Below, piece after piece: positions 55,520 through 64,000 of a stretch of 64,000 nucleotides of DNA. Positions within the stretch are counted from its first letter, which is position 1. Every line of letters begins with the position of its first letter. The translations under genes and the position numbers were made by a program. Under the pieces are notes generated by a model. The model was not told the DNA's origin and ran no database searches. It saw only the letters and a program-made list of their open reading frames with translations. This stretch comes from Cheilinus undulatus. Taxonomy: Eukaryota; Chordata; Actinopteri; Labriformes; Labridae. Location: NCBI RefSeq assembly GCF_018320785.1, contig NC_054872.1:24820769-24884768 (forward strand), in the 5' to 3' direction.

Positions 55520-58500
55520 ATGATGGCGGCAGCGGGATGCGGATCAGCAACCGCGGCTGCCGTAGGAGGCCAAGGTGGACCCGCTACGGCCAGAGGTCGT
55601 TTCCCCGGTCGGCCTTGGTCGTCCCGCAGTCGTTTGCGCTCCGAGAAGCGGTGGCAACTCGGACGATCAGGCTTAGAAGCTGATGATGTGACTAGCGGAG
55701 GGCCAAGGCCCGCAAACCTGGTTCTATCGTTAAACGAAGACCAGTCCCACTTACGCTTACTTGGGATAGAGGCGAGCCACAAGATCCTTGGCCAGGCTGG
55801 ATACAGCTCTAGTGGGAGTGAAGAGGTGAGGTCCCAAACCGACCCAGGAGTTAGTATCTTTATTTCATTTTCTCTCATTTTGTGTGTTCGTTAAATGTGT
55901 GAGAATGAGTGCTGTTCACAGCAGTGTGACTGGTTAGTGCCTTGGAGAAATGTCAACATCCCTCCGTTAGGCTAATGGTAACTAGCTTGGTAAGCTAACA
56001 CTACGTGCTAACCCATGTTAGCACTGTGTAGCTTTCCTTGACATTTAATGAACAGTCGCAGCACAAAATAAAATCAAAACATTAGCAAGGCAGTGAAAGT
56101 TACACCGCTCAGTCTCGTAATATTTAGCGTGTAAATTTATTATTAGAATGTGGATAAAATACAATTTTAAGAGTCAGTGGGTGAGTTCCTATTTGCAAAC
56201 AGCCATCGTAATTATTTTATTTATGGCCCGCTCTGATTCAGGCCAGAGTAGCAGCTAACTTAACACAAAGAAGGGGAAGGCTAGCGCCTCCTTAGCCCAC
56301 ACAGAGGCTAACGGCTAACTGCTCTGTTTTCATACGGTGTCCAGATGCGGGCTGAGTGTCCCTGTTCTCTGGCTCACATAATTTTCCACATAATTCTGCA
56401 CGATTCTACTCGCATCCTGACTGCGATATAAACACTTAAATTCACTAATATTGATTAAGTTTGTTCAGCGTTTTTATGCAGACAGAAGTGGGCTAACTGT
56501 TCTAGAGAGGAGGAAAAGGCTAATTGCTAGCTTCTTTACAAAGCACGGTAGGTTTAAATGGTGGTGCAGAGTGTGCCAAAGCCAGTTGCACCCTTGTTGA
56601 TAGCACTGAGGAGCTCGTCAGTAATAACATTAATATTACACCCGCAAGGCGTAGAGTCTAATCGTTTTTAATAGGGTAGAGCTGTTTGTAGGCTTTTAGG
56701 TCACAGCTGCAAGCATGAGACAGATGTACAGTGTCGGTACTTGGAGGGAAGTGAAATTACAGACGTACTAAACCCTGTAGCTTGTCGGCAGTGGAGGTGT
56801 TTGGCCAACTGCTTTAGTATGACACTATAAAAGATAAAGTAGTGAGATAGTGTGACAGGTTATCTTTATTACTGTCCTGTGGGTAGAACGTACAGGAAGA
56901 GTTGATAATCAGATGTGCAGCTATTATTGTAGTTTAGTCTTAAAAGTCAGATGAGATGTATGAAGCCAGTTTGATTGAGTGTGGTAAAATGAAAGCATTT
57001 GTCCATTGTTCATCATTGTTATTTTTTGCTAAAATCTAAACTTGCAAACTATAATTTTGTGTTATTTAAATATTAGATTTTGCGCTAAGATTAACATGCA
57101 TTTTTTAAGTCATGTTTATGAAAAGATCATTCTGCTTGCTCCTCATAATGAAAGTTATTTCATTGTCCTTGCTCTATGCATTTGGTAATATGTAACATGT
57201 TATAAACTCCATATTTAATGCCTGCACTAAGCACTGTAGTTTGTGTACATGTTGATATTGCTGCTGTCTCCAGAAGTATGGTTTTCTTTTGCTCTAGCTG
57301 TTAATTATTATTCTTTTCTTAAGGGAGAGGACTTCAGAGGATTTGAAGCTGAGAGAAAAAGCTCCAAAGGATCTGGATGGTCCCGACAAAACCCTTTGAA
57401 AGGTATCGAAATATACATTATTGTCTCCAGTCCATTTCACATTTAGTGTATTTATTGAACGACACATATATTAACTGCAAGTCTGAATTCAGCATGCATT
57501 TAGGAGAGAAATGGATTTTGAATAAATGAATGTATTTATGTTTTTAAAGGTGATGCTTCCAACGCAAAATCAAAAAGGCAAAATGAGAAGTCATCACTCA
57601 AAAAGCTACCAGTGGATGCAGCTATCACCCCACCTGACCCTTTAAAAGATGTTAAATTTTCAGAAGAAAAGCAAGGCTTATTTCCTGGAGTGGAGCTGGC
57701 AAAGGGTTGCAGGAAAGGTTCAAAAGGAAAAAACGCCATGGGTCGTCGGTCTGCTAAAAGCGGAGCCTCATCAGCATCACCGAGAATTACTATAAAGTTG
57801 GTGGCCAAAAAGAAAGTGAAAACTGTGAAGGAGCCTCATATAAAGTCTGCAAGGAATTCAAAGAAAAAAGGAATTCAGGATCAGCCTAAAGCTGAGGACG
57901 TTCAGGGTGACCAGATTTCAAGTGCTCATGTCAAATTAAAAACTGAACCACATGAAGAGAAACATGGCACTGAAGACAAGGGAGGAGGGACTACACCTGC
58001 TAGAAGGCGAGGAAGATCTGCTTCAAAGACGGAGCCTGTCTGCCAGACAACTGCCAAAGCCTTGGTTGATGACCAAAAATCAAAAGAGACTATAACAGAG
58101 GATCAAACTAACACTGTTAAAGACAGAGGGACTGTCGAACCAAAAACAAATGCAAAGATATCAAAGCATAAGGAAGTTCTGACAGAGCAAGGTCCTGGTG
58201 TTAAAACGGCAGTGACTCGTAGGAGCTGTAGAGTCACTCAGCCTCTTTCTGAAAAGGTCTCAGACAGCGCTGCTGAACCAGAAAGTCTGAATAAAAATAA
58301 TACTATTTTGACCGAGACAGAGGCAGAAGTTTCTAAAACAGTTGGGGCCAAACCACCTGCAAAGAGAAGGCGGCAAAGCAAGCGGCTGAATAAGGATGTT
58401 GTGGTGCCAGAAAACCAAGGTTCATCATTAAAACAGACTGATAATTTAGCTGCACAATCCAGTGATGATCTGCCTTTTAATAAAGAGGAAATGAGAGTCC

Positions 58501-61500
58501 CAAGCTTAAAGCTGATAAAAATCAGAAACCCAAAATATGATGCGCAGGCCAGAGGGAAGAACGCCACTCGGAAGAAAAAGCGGAGAAAATTTATCTGGAC
58601 TCTAACTTTAGTGAAGGGGAAAAATCAGACACCAGCTCCTGAAAGCGCCGTCAAAGTAACAGAGAAGACTGTCGGTGTTTCGGATCAGTTTTGCGAGAGC
58701 AGTGTCAACATGAGCTTGAAGGGTGTCGATAAAAAATCTAAACTAGATAACTCTGCTCCAGAGGAGGGTAAACGCACAGATGATAAGGAAAAGGCTTCCC
58801 AAAACAAAGCTGACATGCCATTTGAGGAAAAGTTGTCATCAGTGGTGGAGAGTGAAGTGCACCACATAAATGAAATGCCTCTGCAAGAAACTGTGAAAAC
58901 TGATTGTGGAAAAGTCCCTCCGCTTCAAATCAAAAAGGTTTCCTCTCCTGGAAAACACAAAAGCTCAAAGCCATCCTTTTTGATTCAGCAGATCAGCCCT
59001 GTGTCTGAAAAGAAGGAGGATGTGAAAGAACTCAGTGAAGTAAATGAGGAGAAAATGATCACTCCTGTTACAGAAGTCACTCCAACTAGGAGATTAAGAA
59101 CAAGGACACCAAGCTCAGATTCACCACAGTCAACATCCGTCATTAAAAAAACGGGGACTGCTCAGAAACGGAGGCTTAGAAAGAGTCAGGTGGATGAAGT
59201 GACTCCGCAGGTACAAGTTGAAGATTCTTCTCAGGCTACAACTGAAGATATCCTCTCACACAGTCTTCCTGATAACTCTGATCAGATTTTGGCTGAGGAA
59301 CCTTTACCAGTGACAAGTTTAAGCTCCTCTGAAGCTACTGATAAGGATCCCTCTGAGGTTCCTGTTAAAGCATCTTCAGAGAAAGTTGAGAATGAGGTAG
59401 AACCGCAGATTGAAGAGGCCAAAGCATTGCCTGTGCCTTCCAAACCTAAAAGATGTAGAAATAATAAATTATCTAAAAAGAGGTCTGTTCAAAGGAAGAG
59501 GGCTGTGGTCTCTCCTAAAGCTGCTGTGGACACAGAGTTGGCGACAGCTGAAACAACAGTTGCTGAAACTACAGTCAGAGAAACTGTGGTAAAAGAAGAC
59601 ACTCTGTCTGAAGTGACAGAGGAAAGTCAGCCAGAAACACATGACTGTACCCAGCCTGAGGAAGAACAGGACCATACCCAGCCTGAGGAAAAACAGGACT
59701 CTGTGTCAGTGGAAGAGGAGCAGATACATCCACCAGTCAAAGAGGAAACAGATATCCAGTTGATAGATAGTCAGCAGCCGGTGATATCTGAGAGTCAGAC
59801 CAGTGATCCAAGTTCATTGTGCCTACAAAAGAAATCTCCAAAAAAGGTTAAAAAGAGGCGTAAAAGTTTGATTGGTCAACGACAGAAACACAGGCACAGA
59901 GCAAGAGATGGGAAGTTTGCTCCACTTAAAGGACCTGGAAACAGTCCCAAAACTGTTGAGGTGGATAATGAAATATCAACCCAAATGGCAGCTAGCACAC
60001 TGACGCCCACCTCCAAGCTTATTGGAGTACAGAAAAAATGCAAAAAGAGACCAACAGGCCTTCATTTTATAGGGTCTAAACGTCCCAAACCACAATCTAA
60101 AATAATTTCTAAGCTGTTAGAAATTGGGTTGGACAAAGAGAGTTTAAAGCAAGAGGAAACGGACACTTTAGTGGATGTTGGACAACCAGATGTTGTGGAC
60201 ACCCAGCCTGTTAAATCAAAGTTTGTTAAAAACATCAAACATTTCATCATGCCGGTTGTAAGTGCCAGATCCTCACGGGTTATCAAGACCCCTCAAAGGT
60301 TTATGGATGATGCTGGGATGTCGGTGTTGCCTCGCAGAAACTCTCCAAAAAAAGGATTACAGGTTGGCTTGCAAATGCGTCCAGCTAAGAGGCGCGACGA
60401 CGAGATGTGCAGACCAATATCCCCAATTCTGCCCATCGATGAGGAAGATATATTGAGTGAGGCTCAGCTGGACGTAGACTTGTTTTCAGCTCAGGACCTG
60501 GATGATGACATTGATTTAGCTGACAGCCTGTTTTCTGAGAAAAAGAGCAGCAGTGCAGAAAAGAAGAAGCCTTTCCTACAAAACTCTGGTTTCAAGTGGA
60601 ACATGCCAGAAGAATCCAGTGAGGACTTGTTTGATCTTGACAAGACTCTGGATAGCAAATGTGAGGATCCGTTTTTATCGACACCAGTTGATAAGCCCAC
60701 GCAACTACCTACTGACCCCCTGGATTCTCAGAAGAAGAAAAGCACCACCAAGTTAAACAAACAAACGGCCCCTCTTAAGATCTATCAAAAGCTGAATAAG
60801 ACACATGCAGGAACTCCCAAAAGCAAAACAGCAGCAGAGATGGAAAGTGTGAGCAAACCTCCTCCACCTCCTGTAGATCTAGCAGAAGGTCTGGATGATG
60901 AAGCCATGAGCATCAGTCTGAGGCAGAGGACTACAAACACAGAGAAGAGCAAATCCAAGCTCAAGATAGAGGACCTTGATTCCCCTGGAGTGGTGAGAAA
61001 AGTTTCTGTGTGTGTTAGGACGCCTAAATCCAAGCCCCTCCCAGTTCAGCACAGTAAAGTGGAAGATGTAGCAAAAAAAGACTCTGCCCAACTTCCCTCA
61101 GGTGAGTGAATATATATATAAGGTACCCTATTCTTTTATGCTGGCTTTGAAATTTAATTTTATGGAGGGGACATTGTTATGAATGACTTAATATCCACAG
61201 GAGAGCTGCAGTCAGAAGATATCCCAGTTGCAGATGAAGTCGATGATCTTGGATCAATGGAGAAGGGAGCTTCACAAAGAGCGCGCCTAACAGGAGCAAA
61301 TAAAAGAATGTTCAACTTGCTCAGGAAAGCCAAGGTCCAGCTCATTAAGATTGACCAGCAGAAACAGCTGAAGTCATCTGGGGTGAGATAATCATCACAA
61401 TAAGCACTTCTTTTTTGGCTTTTAATTGATTAATATTTGATACAATAGATTGATTTTACGTGACTTCCTAGGTTGATCTTCTGTCGCGGAGAAGAAAATC

Positions 61501-62547
61501 ATAATGTTAACATGCGAAGGCTTTCAATTAATGCTGTAATTTGAATAATTTATCACAAAAAAATCATAATAAAGCAGGATAATCTCTCAATTCATATGTC
61601 AACAATCATCCAACCGCAGATTTTTTGACTATTTAAACACATGCAGGAAGTTTTGTGGGGTTTTGTTTTTAATTTCATGTTTATCTGAGATATCAGCATC
61701 AGACTATTTTGAGCACATTTTAAAAAGTTTACCGATGTGCTGCACAGTCAAAACCCAGCAATAGAACACAAACAGAGCAGAACTGAAAAAAATTGGATAT
61801 ATATAGATACAAAAACAAATAAGAACACTCTGAAATTAATAAAAGGAATTTAGAAAAAAATCCATAATACATGCATGATGACATGAAGCTGATCAGCAGA
61901 CCTCAACATCATTGCAGATTGATTAATAAATGGACTGTGTTCTCAATCTCACCTCCATACCAGTTTAAGAGACACGCATACACGTTCAAAGACATGCTGA
62001 GCTACTGTATTCCAGACTTCAGTTACATTTATGTGTGATCTGTCCCATTTAATATAAAGCTCTCCCTGTTGCTGTTTCAGGAGCTTATAAAAGTTCTGTC
62101 ATAAATGTGACTCAAAATTGAATAAGTAAGACTGCAAACTCAACTTTTGTCACAAGATTTTCTGGGAATGAAGGGAGAGAGAGGCAAGCAGAAAAGAGGG
62201 CATAGTGTAATCTTTGTGCAGACAATAGAGGCCCAGTTGAGATGTTATTGAGACATGCATCAATCACAAAGCCAAAGTAATTAATCACAATGGATGCTTA
62301 AACAGCACTATTTTTAACTGAAATATCAACAAAAAAGTAGTAACTTACAAGTAAAAAGCATTTTGATCAATCTAGTGTGCTCTTAGTAGCATCAATGGTC
62401 TTGAATTGGTTCCTCTTTCTCTTGTAGTTGCTTTCTAGCTCAAGTGGTGCCCGGTCTCGGGATGTGAGCTCTAAGAGACAAAGGAGGAAGCAGAGGGTTC
62501 AGCCTGAGCCTACTGTGCCTGTCAAGACTGAGCCTCCTCCAGCACAA
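55520..62547 (+). CDS. kmt2b: Histone H3K4 methyltransferase KMT2B, N-terminal part (continues past window)
   Basis: Five exons are readable: 55520-55825, 57324-57402, 57550-61101, 61201-61382 and 62428-62547. They give 1413 codons in phase, and the gene runs off the right edge. ARGRFPGRP at residues 25-32 is the menin-binding motif of KMT2A/B. A basic RRRGR patch near residue 279 is AT-hook-like. The block FIMPVVSARSSRVIKTPQRF near residue 1027 and KRMFNLLRKAKVQL near 1352 are near-verbatim KMT2 family signatures, the latter with KIDQQ as in KMT2B. The CXXC, PHD and SET domains must lie further right. The protein is a nuclear H3K4 methyltransferase of COMPASS-like complexes. The start could be the first or second of two adjacent ATGs. 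The neighbour psenen supports KMT2B over KMT2A. Confidence 0.93.
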
Positions 62548-62561
62548 GTAAGTGTGAAAAT

Positions 62562-63469
62562 TAGGGATGTGATAAGATTTTGTGCCACAAGATCTTGTGA
62601 GATCATAACATCTCAAGATTTCTCGTTGAGGAAAAATCCATCTCGTGAGATCAATATTGCACAGACACTAGGAGCAGCAGCAGCTCTCCTGACAGAAAAT
62701 AATGCCAAACTGGAAATTATAAAAGATCACAGAGATACCCAGGACACTTGTTGTTAGCTTGACAGCTAATGAAGTAACAGAGCTGTTCCATGACCAATTA
62801 AGATCACTACTCCAACCCCCTTATCCGCATGCGCTACTTGGGGCCACACATGATCTGCCAATGCATGATAAGTTCATCATAACTGTCCGAAATGATGAAA
62901 CGCTGCTGCTGGAAACCTGTGCAGTCTCTGTGAGGAGAATATAGTGTTTATTTAGTTTGTGTATGTGCGCTGACTCTTGTGCAGACCTCTTGTTAATGTT
63001 TTAAATATGGATGTACTTAAAGAGAATGAGAAATAGTTTGATTTTACTGATGCAGCTCTCATTCTGATTTAAACAGTGTTTGAAGTACTTTTAAAATAAT
63101 CTCTGCTTTTTTTCATTATTGTAATTGTAGCAATGAGTCTATAGTGCAGTAAATTAAAGATGCGGTAGACTTTTGAAATGAAAGGTTTGATTTGAAGAGC
63201 ATTAAAATGTACAGTTTGAGTCAGAGTTAGACAAGACAAACTGTGTAAGCATTGATAGTCTATTCAGTACAAGAGGAGTTAGTTTAAACATTTCTGAATA
63301 AACCTGAATGCTTTGCAGTTATGACTTTCAGCTGTATAGAGGACATATTTTCCACTCGTACATTTTTTTTCCAGAATTTAAAAAAGTGTAAAATCTTGTC
63401 TTGTCTTGTCTCAATCGTTTGCCTAAATCTCACCTCGTCTCGTGAGATAAGGGTCTCACCACACCTCTA
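62562..63469. mobile_element. Non-autonomous hAT-like element in a kmt2b intron
   Basis: The left end TAGGGATGTGATAAGA and the reverse complement of the right end (TAGAGGTGTGGTGAGA) are inverted termini. The flanking octamers GTGAAAAT and GTTAAAAT match at 7 of 8 bases. It starts only 14 bases after the donor of the exon ending at 62547. Repeated TCTCGTGAGAT-type palindromes lie near both ends. The interior is non-coding. Confidence 0.7.
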
Positions 63470-64000
63470 GTTAAAATATAAAAAACTATATTTTTTTAAT
63501 TGCTTGACAAAGTTTATTTGCCCATGCCATTAGTCATTTATGTCCTATCTATTGCCAGCTGTTTTCTTTACTTCTGTTTTAAGGACCTGCTGTGTTAACT
63601 ATTCAGTTTCAAAGATAGTCTAAGGGGGTCGGCTGACAGTATTTACATGGAGTTTATGTTTTATACTGCATGAGTAATGCATATTGTGATGTATTCACAG
63701 GAAAGTTGGCAACTTATCAAACTGTTTTTGTGTCTGTGTTGTTTTTTTTGTATATGAGGATTTTTGTGCTCAGACCTGTAGGGAGGACAGTTAAGGCCAA
63801 ATTCTGGTAATCAGCCAGGCATGCCTCTTAAAAGGTCCTTCACATTGTGCAGACAAAGAGGAAGGTCTGGAAAAGACACTAGGATTCATGCTGTTATGAG
63901 TTTATTTAGCCCATTAAAAGTTTAGCCGATATTTTTTTTCAGGTGTTCTGGATGCACTTGTAAATAAATGTTCACCTATAAGATCTTCAACACAAATTCA
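63470..64000. other. kmt2b intron, right edge of window
   Basis: No further exon was recognised before the window ends. Confidence 0.5.

Noticed and set aside
55489-55878. 129-aa minus-strand frame over kmt2b exon 1
   Set aside because: It is an antisense shadow of a GC-rich exon. The plus strand has the menin-binding motif.
62428-62757. Continuous 109-aa frame through the donor at 62547
   Set aside because: After GCACAA|GTAAGT the frame runs into a hAT-like element. Only 62428-62547 looks like KMT2B coding sequence.

Overview
This window is nuclear DNA of a bony fish, most likely a teleost. Its genes have many short exons with GT-AG introns. Every recognisable protein resembles its vertebrate orthologue, and the spacers are full of fish-type repeats (Tc1-like, hAT-like and fold-back elements, a tRNA-derived SINE, LINE fragments). 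Eight protein-coding genes are supported. Exon boundaries were read by eye and checked by reading-phase arithmetic.

Left part (1-26,300). A Rab-GAP TBC-domain gene enters from the left edge and ends at 6010 (+). The constitutive HSP70 gene hspa8 follows (+). Its TATA promoter and non-coding first exon lie near 7.2 kb, about 4.3 kb before the ATG at 11612. The chymotrypsin-like protease gene ctrl (+, 19004-23251) has a TATA box and a PTF1-type pancreatic element. A chemoattractant-type GPCR resembling PTGDR2/CRTH2 (+) begins with a 10-base coding exon, and its 3' flank is duplicated in tandem.

Middle (26,300-30,650). No gene was found. The notable object is a 1.2 kb fold-back element whose two arms carry the same promoter-plus-first-exon module, framed by eight copies of one 12-base motif.

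Right part (30,650-64,000). lin37 (-), proser3 (+, divergent from lin37), a small heat-shock protein gene (-), psenen (-) and the 5' end of kmt2b (+, leaving the right edge). The same neighbours (KMT2B, PSENEN, LIN37, HSPB6, PROSER3) are known from human 19q13.12, so this is an ancient, locally rearranged synteny block. The proteins work in different processes: the DREAM/MuvB complex, a chaperone, gamma-secretase, and H3K4 methylation. Shared position therefore does not imply a shared pathway.

Introns and spacers hold several non-autonomous hAT-type elements, some with near-matching 8-bp target duplications, two Tc1-like copies (one split by another transposon), a SINE and LINE remains. No tRNA, rRNA or CRISPR features were seen.
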